A DNA stretch of 64,000 nt from NCBI RefSeq assembly GCF_008831285.2, contig NC_045139.1, positions 14,676,354 through 14,740,353 on the forward strand, written 5' to 3'. The stretch is from Nymphaea colorata (lineage: Eukaryota > Streptophyta > Magnoliopsida > Nymphaeales > Nymphaeaceae). Shown here piece by piece: positions 1-11,385 of the stretch. The notes beneath the pieces are model-generated. The model saw nothing but the letters and a program-made list of their open reading frames with translations, made no database searches and was not told where the DNA came from. Positions within the stretch are counted from its first letter, which is position 1. Each line of letters begins with the position of its first letter. The position numbers were made by a program, and so were the translations under genes.

Positions 1-378
1 TAAAATGGAAATGTAAGTGACTCGTACGATGCTAGATGAGGTGGTGATGCATGTATTGTACGCTCTCGGCAGCAGTAGTGGCTGTGGATGATGAACTTAT
101 GACATCGATATTGGTTGCAAGTGGATGTGATCTTGCTGATGTGAATAGTAATATTGGTGACAGCACGAAGTGGTACAAGATTGATGTTTCTGGTGGAGAT
201 TCATGTGAAATTGGTATTTGTCAAAGTTGGTAATGGTTGTCCCACGGAACTTGAAAGTTCTGGTTCACATTTATGAAGTCGCTGTGTACGTTTACATGGG
301 CGAACGGTCTCGTTGACGGAGATGAACGCAGAATGTGCGGTCATATTGATAATAATGATCTGTTAAAGAAATATCCTT

Positions 379-576
379 AGGGTAAGGGTTGGAGGAAAAG
401 AGGATATTTTGTCTGGAAATGTCTTGGCATGAAAAACTTTTGTTGAAGCAATAATTTCCATGACGGCAGGAACTGTCGAGCAACCTTTTGTAGACACACT
501 TGGGCTGATTAACGAACGGAAATTTCTTTTTACTGATCTTAGCTTGTTTGAGCAGGAATATTTTGCTCTCCCATGA
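379..576 (+). pseudogene. Coding-like remnant, family unknown
   Basis: One frame reads as well-composed protein for about 65 codons, with segments such as GTVEQPFVDTLGLINERK and DLSLFEQEYFALP. An in-frame TGA interrupts it at about 430 and another ends it at 574-576. Both stops could be single C-to-T or G-to-A transitions (CGA to TGA, TGG to TGA), as expected for a silenced, methylated relic. I do not recognise the family. Upstream and downstream sequence does not extend the frame. This is an inference from codon texture only, so confidence is low. Confidence 0.25.
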
Positions 577-655
577 TAACGTACATCCATTGATCTATGT
601 GCAGTGGGGATCGAGAACCTCCTAGTGATGCTGTCAGTCTTCATGCAATGATCTC

Positions 656-1024
656 TGTCAGATACTGCCACCTTTTAGCCGCCGAAAGAAGTTTTTCAGA
701 CCGCACCAATCTCTGGTTCTTAGTTGGGAGGTGCAATTCAGTCATTTTGAGTAGTACCCTTATTTGGTCGCTCTCAGATATTGCCACCTTTCAAGCGCCG
801 AATATCATTCATTTACTGATGCAAGAAAGAAGATTTTCAGGCGGCACCAGTCTCTGGTTCTTAGTTCGGAGGTGCAATTCAGTCATTTTTAGTAGTACCC
901 TTATTTGGTCGCTCTCAGATATTGCAACCTTTCAAGCGCCGTATCATTCATTTACTGATGCAAGAAAGAAGATTTTCAGGCGGCACCAGTCTCTGGTTCT
1001 TAGTTGGAAGGTGCAATTCAGTCA
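656..1024. repeat. Degenerate tandem repeat, ~140-bp unit, nearly three copies
   Basis: A unit containing TTTCAAGCGCCG, GATGCAAGAAAGAAG and TCTCTGGTTCTTAGTT recurs with a period of about 141 bp. Matching points include TTGCCACC at 781 and TTGCAACC at 922. The first copy, starting near 656, is about 25 bp shorter and more diverged. The array accounts for the 143-codon open frame at 597-1028, which is therefore probably not a gene. Confidence 0.8.
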
Positions 1025-2300
1025 ATGAACTGTAAAATTCTATGAAACTGCCGTCCAGAAATATCACGTGCAGCCACAACTGAAACCCACAGCAAAATGT
1101 TCACATGGTTTTTGACTCGTGAAATGGAGTACTTGTGTTGTTGCTGGGACCTTGTTTTGGTCGTGAAGGTGTATTGGCACACACGAGCGTCAAAGTTGCA
1201 GAATCACAGCCTAAATCCCGAAAGAATAACAAGAGGAATTAGCGGCAAAAGGCAAATCCACTGCAATTATTTTGACAAACCAGTGAGAGGTGGGGAAGGA
1301 GGAGCATTAAGAGGGCAGCTTATGGAATAAGTGAATGAATAAGTTGGAACCTTGATAACATCGGTCCATCAATATATGCAACGTGATCTCTATCAGCCTG
1401 AATGCGTCGGCTGATTCTTTTGGCTCTTGAACAAGTCTAGCTAGACCCATTGGAGCTTGCTCATTGAGGATGGAAACTTGTTCGAGGAGCTTCGGCAAGG
1501 AGTCCTGCACATGTTCGGTTCTGAGCTCAATTATCATAAATGGACGGACTTGTGAGAAAATTTTACTTTCGGTAAGGAGCTAGAAGCCAAGACTCCCCCG
1601 GTGATGCCCATAGGAAGTCCGACCACAAACTGCCCATCTACCAGTCACTGGTCCAACCAGCCATTACCATTTCCAAGCCCCTTGAAATGAGAAGTTTTTT
1701 GTTCTTAGAGCATTTTTTCCAATATGTAGTGACACATTAGCATCCAATATCAGAACTTCTCCTATAAAAACCCGACACGAACACCATACGATCCGATGTA
1801 TTTGCTGATGCGAGCCAATACTGACGAAGATTGCCTCTGCATAAACCTTATCATCTAAGTAGTACAGTAACGTCCTTGATTGGCCAAAAGTTATGAATGT
1901 CTGAAAGTTAAACTGCAGCTGCACGTCCGGCAGCCATGGCTGGGGCTTGGTCTCACTTTGCCAACCTCTTTTTAAGTTTTGGTGCTTATCCATTTACTGC
2001 TAGTTCGCATTTAGAGAGCCTTATGGTGGGTCGAAAGTTGTGCATGGCAAGGTAGAATAACCCATGCCTACCGAGCCCACTTTGCGTATTGAGAAGGCCG
2101 TCACCTTAAATGGTGTGCTCGCCGGAATCGTCTCCAATCTTCACCCTCCATTTTGCAGCGGCACAGCGAAGCTGGGACCCGTCGTGGCCCCATTTAGTGA
2201 GCCCTGCTATTGTCAGATCCATGGTGTACACTGTACAGGTCTGGTCTCCATGGACAAGTTTGAACGTAGAAATGGAAAATAGTCATGTGATGCCATGAAG

Positions 2301-3212
2301 AAGTTCTGCATTGTTATTGATAGATATTTCTGTTTATCTGTTCATTTATTTAATTATTTATTTATTCTTGGAAAGGAAATGAAGGAAAAAAAAAAAAAAA
2401 GTCAGAGCTGAAACCTGGGGATATTCCAATTACCAAAGTTTGATGCCTTTAGAATAGTATAATATTGGCAACTTGTGTTGTTGCTTAGATATGTTCGTTA
2501 TTATTGAAGACATCATCTTATCATCTTAACGAATGAACGTCAGACACTTTTCACGGTAAACGCTTCCTTTTGGCTTTATCCATTAAAAAAAAAAAAGCGT
2601 AAGGTTCTCAGGGGGTTGGGTCATTTGCAGACCCGAGTTTGGACCCGTTTAATTTGACGTGGTGAAGAAAATGGGATCCAGTTGCAGTCTTAGGTTCGGA
2701 TTCAATTCAAGATCCAACAAAGGACTCTGCTTGATTATGTAAGATCTTAAGCTACCCGGACTGGAAAAACAGGAGGTGGATCCGATTTGATCGAATCTGA
2801 TACTATTGGATCGGGTAACCAAGCCTGAACTGTTTCTATCCCGGACGATGGACGGAAGAAGCCACTAAGCTCTGCAATTCTCATTTAATTGTTGCATCTA
2901 AAAAGGTTTCAAAATGGTCTTCTTAAGTTTCTTCAATGTCACGAGATTTTATTCTTCAATTTCACGAGACTTTATGTTGTCCGGCGACGCTACCAAGTCT
3001 CAGGCCCTGGCGTTTTGCCCCAGTTATAGACTAAAAGACAAAAATCTGCCGTTAAAAAAGGGTTGGTCAATCTCTAGTTTTCAATATAGCAGGTCCCTTA
3101 ACCTGCCACGAGTACGGCTGTCTGTCAAACAGTTCAAAATTATGATATAAATGTCACTTGAACTCTAATAATATTTATTTTGCCAAGTTTAATAAAGTTG
3201 GTAGGTTGTTTA

Positions 3213-3249
<37 letters not shown>

Positions 3250-5560
3250 GACAGTGATTGTCAACAAGTTGATCGTGCGTTTGAAAATATAAAACTAACG
3301 CAAAAATAGTAAGGATTTTTTTTTAAATGCCTTTGATTTAAAGAAAAATTACATGGTTTCTAAAAATATATAAGAACGATGATCTTAAAGAAAAATCATC
3401 ATTTATATAATCAGATACACTATGATCGTCGACATGCAATAACAGGCCCAGCACCCGCATTGCACCTTTAATTGTGGCCCTCTGTTTCCATTTTCTCTAA
3501 TATTTTAAATTACAACGACGATTCTTAACAGTCAGAAAAAAATGCACCAAGCGAGAGCATGTCTTTTGAATATTGAATTAAGTTGTGCTCACAATGAAGA
3601 TGCTCAATTTAAAGCACGCATTTTCAACAAAAAAAAAATCGAGGAAAAAATAACACTTACGAACTATTTCAACTATTTAAGGGAAAAAAAGAACAAAGAA
3701 AGCCCTTCGTTTTTAAGCAATCCTTAAAAGGGAGAATAAGGACTCGTCAATAAAGAAAACTCAAATAATCAAACTAACATCTCAATTATCTCCTTGATAC
3801 TGGCCTGGCCTGCCCCAGTCCAATTAGAATAAAAAAATATATATAATTTAATATTTAAATATTATTAATTATGAAAATATAAAATTAAATATATTTATAT
3901 TTAAATAAAATAATATTAAAAATAAGCTATAGGCCCATTATATCAAGCACTCAATTTTAAAGCTTCACGCCAAGTAAAAGCCGAGTAATGGGTACGAGTC
4001 TGGTGCAGTACCACCTCTAAGATGTTCATGCCAAAATGAATTTAAAATTGATTGGATACAATTTTTAATACCAAATTCGATCCGATTATATATTTAAATT
4101 TCAAGTTAGTTTTTATATCCGACTGACTTAAGGGTGGTTCGATCAAATATATTCTATCTAAACCAGATCCATTGAGGTGATTAAGTTGACCCGAATACTT
4201 GCCTCGAAGGCAAAGTCATATCAATAAAATTTAATTAGTGTTGTCAAGTATCGGATTGCACCCGCCAATAAGCATCATGGCTGACACAAGTCTATAATTT
4301 TTTATTATTTATTTATTTTACTTTAGTTTTAAAACTTCACGTCATTTTTTTAATTAAAAAATAAAAATATAAGCCAATACAGGCCGATGCGTACGTTTAG
4401 TATCTGTACAATTTAATATTTTTCTAGATGGAGCGTTCTAAATTAAAATAAAAAATACAAGAAATTACAATTAAATGCTCAAGTTTTCTCCATAATTTCA
4501 TTAAGGCTCCCAATTTTTTGCAAGTTCTGTTTTTGGAGAATGGAGAACTTACATCTATTATTGAACTTATGAACATCAGGTGACGTAACAATCTCATCTT
4601 TTTCTTTTTTTATTGAGAGTGAACGGTCAAAATACAAAATCTCACATTTTTTTCAACTGAGCAGGTTTCAAAAGTAAATGGTAAAAATGTGGACAGATTT
4701 TATGAAATTGTAGAGAAAATGATTGGCTGGTTCATGCGTTCATTACCAAGAGCAGAACCAAAAAATTTTTATAAGGGAATCGAATTAAAGTTTCTAAATT
4801 TTTACATGGACTAAAACATCAATTTTCAAAAAAAATTTATATAAGACAAGTAAATTTTTTTAAAATATACATGTAACTTAAAAAAAAAATTTGAGGTGGA
4901 GGCCAAAGCCCATGCGAGCCCCCTAGCTCCCCCTATACTGGTAAGTCTTTGATTTATATTTTATGGGTGCAAAAGCATGCTATAATCTCACATTATAATT
5001 CCGAAGCACGAGCAATTGAGCCGTTCAATTGAAATACTTTTATCATTAAGTAAAATTAAGAATATATATGTGTATATAATTTCTCTAAAAAAACAGACTA
5101 ATATCGATACTTAGCGAAGAACATTGAGTATGAACATCTTTACATGACTTTTTTTAAAAAATAAAATGAAAATTAAACCCTTTCCACTGTCCACAAGGAA
5201 AGAAGAAGGAATCGATGAGAACTTTTTTAATCGTGAACTGTTATTTAACGGTTTCAAGTCTCAGGCATTGCATCGTGCAGGGATTGTGTTAGAATTCTAA
5301 AATGATTTTAACACATGGCAGCCAAATAAATAAATGGCTTGTTTTTTGAAAAATTCCAAAGTCAGGAAGATCTGCTTGCTTTGTCTCACTAAACATAATT
5401 TTCTTTAGACGGATAAGGACAACCCGCGTTCTGGAAATCTAAATAACACGAGAAGAAGAAAAAATAACAATACTTGCCCTTTGCAGGTGAGCCACTAAAA
5501 CGTAGTTCCACGCCATGTCCATTCCGGGCCCGAAACTTACGGGTGAATTAGGGGTGTTTT
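2301..5560. other. AT-rich intergenic DNA
   Basis: About 3.2 kb of AT-rich sequence holds poly(A) runs near 2388 and 2585, a (TA)n tract at 3217-3245, and very AT-rich stretches around 3830-3930 and 5040-5100. I see no coding frame, RNA gene or clear transposon end. Confidence 0.6.
3217..3245. repeat. (TA)n microsatellite
   Basis: An uninterrupted TA dinucleotide run of about 29 bp lies in AT-rich intergenic DNA. Confidence 0.95.
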
Positions 5561-5583
5561 GGCCAATCAGGTTCTTCGGGTCT

Positions 5584-5591
5584 TGGGCCCA
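5584..5591 (+). promoter_or_regulatory. TGGGCCCA site II-like element, promoter of the TSJT1-like gene
   Basis: The palindrome TGGGCCCA lies about 170 bp before the start codon at 5761. TGGGCC/T (site II) elements are known TCP-factor targets in plant promoters of genes expressed in dividing cells. A CT-rich tract at about 5704-5740 follows, typical of a plant 5' leader. I see no clear TATA box, which fits a site II promoter. Confidence 0.35.
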
Positions 5592-5760
5592 CCATCTTCC
5601 TGCACCAAACCGCTCCCCCTGAGATCGGTGTACAAAAACCCACAGAGATGCTCCGTTCTTTCGTCCATTGGTGATCTGCCCCCTCTTCTTCTTCCTTTCT
5701 TGCGCTTCGTCTCTCTCTGTCTCTGTTTCTCTCTCTCTATCGCTCGCTCGGCTTGAAAAG

Positions 5761-8700
5761 ATGTTGGCGGTGTTCGAGGAATCGGTGGCGAAGAGCCCAC
5801 AGGAGCTCAAGAGCCCAGTCTCTGATGACGCCTCCCTGAAGAACGGCAGGGCTCTGATCGACTATTTCGCTTCCAATGCAAACGGAAGCGTCGCCATTAA
5901 TCTCGGCAGCTCTGGCTCCCTGGCCTACAGCACCGATCGGCAGAACCCTCTTCTCCCCAGGTCCAATTTTCTGAGACGAACGAATCTCAACCGCTTTTCC
6001 TGCTTCTTCTTCTTTTTTAAGTTGTGATTTAGACATGTTTCTGTTTCCGATTAATCCGTTCTGATCGATGATCTTTAATAAAATTGAACGTAAATGGTGA
6101 AATCCACGAAGTAAATTGTAGTTTTTATAGTTGGTTATGGATCCTTTCCTGGGAGAGGACGTGTATTTCAGAATTCTGGTTCTCTGTAAGGGCATTTTTG
6201 ATCCCGTGCTTCTTCCTGGAATTTTTTTATTTCGTCGATAAATGCAAGAAAATCGAGATCATAGGATGGCAGCGGTGATGTCCATGGTTGTTAACTGTTT
6301 ACAGTTCAAGATTAAAACCGAAAGTCAGCGACCAGATCTTTCTTATAGTTTAAACTTGATCTTATTCATATTTGAGATCTGGTTTCATGTTCTTTCCCTT
6401 CTTCTTTCTTTAAGATGAAGATTTACGATATTGAGAAGCGCCCATTTGTTTATGGCTACTTGTAAATTTCCCGGGAGAATTCCATACTATACGTTTTCTG
6501 TTTTCTTTTTTTTTTTCTTTTTTTTTTCTTTGGAAGTATCTGCAATTTACTTTAGAACTTTGGGTGCTTGATATGGTTGATGAAAATGATGTTTATCTCT
6601 GCTCGTTTCTGTTACATAAGCCTAAAGACTTACCGTTTTTTCCGGTTATACAGGATGTTCGCTGTGGTGGACGACATATATTGCTTGTTTGAGGGTCATC
6701 TTGATAACATTACGCTTATGAAGCAGCAGTATGGATTGAGCAAGACTGCTAATGAAGTAGGCATAGTTATTGAAGCTTATAGGACCCTAAGAGATAGGGG
6801 TCCTTATCCTGCAGACCAAGTTGTCAGAGATCTTCATGGGAAATATGCTTTTGTCATCTTTGATGCCTCCACCAAAACTTCCTTCATCGCTCTGGTATAT
6901 AATTTTCTTTCGGTGCATGCAGTATGAGATGTAGGTCCTTCCTTTTGTTCGTTTTAGCTTTATGCATACGTGCTTCTGTATCTTTTTTATCTAATTCAAG
7001 TTAAGTAGCTTCTGAATGTGAGAACTTGTTGAATGGACTTATTTGACATTGTTTGTTTCTCTGTCTTATGTGGCTCCAGATATTACATTCTTTTGTTTCC
7101 TTTAGTTATTGCTTTTACTCAGATTTTCACAAGACTGTTTCTTTGTGCATACAAACTGACGGAAAATGAGCCAAATTTGGGTAATTCAGTTCTCATGAAA
7201 TGGTGGTTTGCAATACACATTGTGAAATGTATTGTGGAATGGGTTTGTATATTGCATATACATTGTGAAACAAGCTTATATTCTTTGCTGTTCTCATTCA
7301 CCTTTGTTCTTCCTGATACAATGCTGATTTCCTGTCTCCTACTCTGTGGTGGGGTTGTTGAACTCGACGTGCAGGGTCAAGCAATAAATTTTATTTGTAG
7401 AACTTAATTTCCCCACACTAAATTTTCTGGAAAAAAGGATCATTGACATAGTTGAGAAAATAATATTTTAGCAGAAAGCTGCTCATGGCATTGAATCCTT
7501 AGTTTAGATCATCTTGATTTAATGAATTTATTATCCAAATAGCATAACTACTGCTGCGTAGGATATTTCATAAGTTCAGTGTATGCTTATGGTGATTTTC
7601 TACTGCTTGAACTCCAAAGCCTTAATACATTCTTATTTCTGATCTTATGTTGTCCAAGTATCTATGGGATTTTTAGGAGCCAATCATATTAATGTGAGCT
7701 AAAGCACATTACGAACTTGGGAATTTTATTGTCAAGTAAATTATGTTCATTGCTTGGGAACTTTCCATGCTAACAGAAACTTTTTCATCAATCCCTAAAT
7801 TCCATGCACAAATTTGTGAGACTGGACCCAGAATATCTCTACTTCTGGTTGGATGCTTACTTAGTTACAGCCTATTTTGTAATCCCTTTTGCTTCATTTT
7901 GTGGCATACTTTGGAATTTTCCATGCTAATTAAAAATTTGTCTGATTTCGTACATTCTTTGGCCAAATTGATGAGACTGGGCCAGAAACATCTGTCGATC
8001 CAGTTGGACTGTAACTTCCTTCCTTTTTGTTCTTTCCCTTTACTTCATTTTATGATGGCATAGATCCAGTCCATTCATGTTGAGAGCAGTTCTTCATTTT
8101 TTAGTAGCCCTTAGACCAATTTGAAGACCCTTTCATATGTTTTCTGCTTTGGAAGTATCATGTCCTACAACTGAAAACTAGGACAACAGTTTTGAAGACC
8201 CTTTCATATGTTTTCTGCTCTAGAAGTATCATGTCCTACAACTGAAAACTAGGACAACAGTTTTGAAGACCCTTTCATATGTTTTCTGCTCTAGAAGTAT
8301 CATATCCTATAACTGAAAACTAGGACAACAGTTGATCTCTGTGTTATTGCTAAGAGACTTACTGGTGGAAGTCAACTAAGATAAGTGGGATGGTACATTT
8401 TAGTTACATTAAAGCCAACAGTTAAGTGACCATTAGATACTCATTTTAAACTATTCTTTCATTTTTTCAAAAGTTTCAGACTGCAGTTGCACGATGTGGA
8501 TCACTAGGATATTGTAGTCTTGGTTGTTATCTGCTGGGAGTGGCAGGCTTGGCCTTCTTTCCACCTACTCGACTTTTGTTACATTCCTCTAATAATCCAT
8601 CAGCTTTCAAATTAAGTTCCAAATTAGTCGATGCTGCCAGGGGGAGTGGCGATGCCATACGCAAAAAGGAAGAGACTCATAGAGTGGCAGAGCCCAATAG

Positions 8701-10825
8701 AGCTTTTGCACATTTTTGTTAATCCATGAATAGGATCAAACCTTATTCCATTCCATGGTATTTCCATGAGATTCCTCTTTCTTATTCTTAAGCAAGGCCC
8801 CGAGAGGGCTTGGTTGCTCCATGATTTATGTTTCATCTTTCTTTTCATTTGTTTTGAGAAACGATCACCCATCAGATTTCTAATTTATGTTATGTCTAGC
8901 TTTGTGCATGCCCTCGTAACACAAGTTCTTTTTCCTTCTCCATCCTTGTGATTCTCGCTTTTCTGGTAAAATCTTATATAGTTCTTATCGCATTTGGTTG
9001 GCATGTATTTCTGATTAGGGAATGAAGAAATCAGATGAGCTCTACAATTTAAGTGCTTTATTATGCAGACTCGTGTGAGAAAGCACCAGATTTACTGAGT
9101 TTAGATGTTACTTGTGAGTGTATTGGATAGAGATACCACACATATGTGGGTTCTTGAATCAATCTTGTTCCAGTTACTTTCTCCTAGAATTTGTAATAGA
9201 TATTTGAAACACTCCTTTTCTAGGGTTTTGTGGAGCACTACTTTTCCAACCTTCTGAACTTGCCAAAGCTGGAATGCCTGAGAATATACCATGTTTAATG
9301 GATTCTACTTGTATACCCGCATCAACTCTTTGTGTACTGACTCTTTTATGGAATTAGACGTGAACTTATCCTGGTCCTTTCTTTTGCCTTTTCCCCTAGA
9401 ACTAACTTAATTGGCCTTGATGGTTCATTTTTCTCCATTTCTTAATAGCAGTGCAGGTTGCATTTGATGTTCAGTGCTGCTCATAACCACAAAAAAGTTC
9501 TATTCATGAAAGCTACCCATGAAAGTAGCTAGATAGAATAGTTTCTTCTTACCAACTGACAGTGAAGGAACAAAATTTGGATAAAGTTTGCAATTCTTAT
9601 TTTTCAGTTTGTCATTCTGTTAACTTGATTATATGGTAATATCGTAAAGTACTTATGTGAGGGTACTTGTCCTTCAATTGAATTTGTTCTTGTGAGCTGG
9701 TGAACAGGTCAGCGACATAGAAAAGTAGGTCAGCATCAATTTGCTTTTCAAGGACCCAGATTGTGTTGCTGTTATCTCTTTCTAGTTAGGATGGGGGCCC
9801 AGACCTATTTGATGGTGTTCTAAAGATTCACTTGTGGAAGTGTAAATAGGTTATTTGTGAATTGCAGATAGTTATTGTAGTTTCAACTTTGAATTATTTG
9901 TCTCAGATATTGAGGTCAGATAGGTGGATGATCCTGTATTACACTTGATACAATCGTGTTGCCTTTGAATATCTCGTGTGGCTGCATCCTGTGGATATGG
10001 GTGTGCGAGTATCCAAGCCTGAGAGCCATAGGCTGCTTAGGCATGATCTGAGTGTGAATTCTACATTAGAATGGTCTATGAAGATTTATTATGTTATGCT
10101 GAAATTTTGTTGGGATGCTGACATTTTGTTAAATCTTCCATTTTTGTCAATGGTTCTTTTCTTTCATGCAACTTATTTTGCCTGTTTGCCATGAAAATGA
10201 CGTCTAACGTCTCAGGATGCGGATGGGAGTGTGCCATTCTTCTGGGGAACTGATTTGGAAGGTCGTCTTGTCTTCTGTGATGACTCTCAGCTCATCAAAA
10301 TGGGTTGTGGGAAATCTTTCGCACCGTTTCCAAAAGGTGAAAAATTGGGTCCAAGGATTTTTTACTTGTTCTGGCCAGTGTGACAGCTTTTATCAGTCAG
10401 GTCTAGTATTTGATTTGTGATCAAAACATGCACCAACCTGGTGTGACCTATTTGGGGCGGTCAAACAATGACCATGCGACTGTCCTCAATTGAGGCTACT
10501 CACGTGACATTTTGCGCCCACTCTGAGCTTAGAGATCTGAATCAAGTCGCCCTATATTTCTCTCTTTCTACCATGGTATTGTTACTGTTTATTGTATCGT
10601 GAGCGATTCACTTTGACTGTTTGGCCATTTCTGACAGGCTGTTTCTTCACCACCTCTGGAGGCTTGAAAAGTTTTGAGCACCCACTGAATGCGTTAAAGC
10701 CAATGCCCAGGGTGGACAGTCAAGGCCAGGTATGTGGTGCAACTTTCAAAGTAGACTCGTCGGTGAAGAAGGACACCGGCATGCCTCGAGTCGGTAGCGC
10801 AGCTAACTGGTCCTCACAGTTCTGA
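5761..10825 (+). CDS. Aluminium-induced / stem-specific TSJT1-like protein (YGL and LRDR motifs)
   Basis: Four coding exons join in phase: 5761-5960, 6654-6894, 10216-10336 and 10638-10825, giving 249 aa, the usual family length of about 250. The start is fixed by the conserved MLAVFE amino terminus. The family hallmarks are present: QQYGL and TLRDRG in exon 2, [11 protein letters not shown] in exon 3, and KSFAPFPKG across the exon 3/4 joint. The carboxy end [10 protein letters not shown] is also conserved. The fold resembles the glutamine-amidotransferase class II (Ntn-hydrolase) domain of asparagine synthetase. Members are soluble, respond to aluminium, auxin, sugar starvation or stress, and have no firmly assigned reaction. 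It is closest in memory to Arabidopsis At4g27450/At5g43830. The third exon boundary follows an unusually long 3.3-kb intron that carries a tandem repeat. The gene converges on DMC1, with stop codons about 560 bp apart. Confidence 0.93.
8121..8333 (+). repeat. 71-bp tandem repeat, three copies, in intron 2 of the TSJT1-like gene
   Basis: Three head-to-tail copies start at 8121, 8192 and 8263. They are nearly identical and share TTGAAGACCCTTTCATATG and the end CTAGGACAACAG. The few differences (for example TTTGGAAG against TCTAGAAG) show recent but not brand-new expansion. It lies inside the 6895-10215 intron. Confidence 0.95.
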
Positions 10826-11385
10826 GCGTGGTTTCGCACCTTGAATGAAATCGGCGTCTTCATTACTATAGTTAATAGTCTTTTACCTCTCTTTGCCACA
10901 GTCTGCTTGGTGGTGCACCACACTGACCAAAAGCTGTCATCTGGACATTTTTTCTTGCCCTGACATGTTGTGTCTCCACTTTTAGTCTGTTTCTGCTCAT
11001 CTACGCCACGTTGTGCGGATAAACTACACTGCATGGATATCGACTTCAATAACAACCATGGTTTTATGAATTTCGTCTTTGGATAGTATGGTGTATGATC
11101 GATTCATTGCTAAAAGCTACTTATTTCACTACATAGGAAAGCAGCATGAAATCTTCACGCACGCTTGAACAGAATATACAGTAATCCCACTGACACCAAC
11201 TAAAGAGTCGACTAGCTGAACCGGTTTTGTTGTAATTTTCTTTTCATATGCAAATTTCCTGTCTAGCTAAAGTGGAAACAAACAGAAAACAAATACTACA
11301 AAGTTGCACATCATCATTTCTATCTCCGGGAATCTGGTGGTTAGCTGTCACCCACTGTTAGAAATGCAACTGTTTCTACCTGAAC
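10826..11385. other. Convergent intergenic region between TSJT1-like gene and DMC1
   Basis: About 560 bp hold the 3' ends of two genes transcribed toward each other. No further gene, repeat or clear poly(A) signal pair was recognised. The 3' untranslated regions could overlap. Confidence 0.6.

Larger units (their letters stand above)
1..2300. other. Intergenic region with decayed coding-like patches
   Basis: There is no intact gene here. The base composition is less AT-rich than the following 3 kb, and several short open frames occur on both strands, for example 1307-1537 (-), 1664-1993 (-) and 2064-2282 (+). None joins to a neighbour by convincing splice sites, and none matches a family I recognise. 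The best coding-like patch (379-576) and a tandem repeat (656-1024) are listed separately. The region may be the remains of an old gene or transposon, but I cannot name it. Confidence 0.5.

Noticed and set aside
597-1028. 143-codon open frame on the + strand
   Set aside because: It is created by the ~140-bp tandem repeat; the repeats are read in shifted frames and no domain is recognisable.
5439-5810. 123-codon open frame on the - strand at the start of the TSJT1-like gene
   Set aside because: It is the antisense shadow of the leader and first exon, with low-complexity arginine/glutamate runs from the CT tract.
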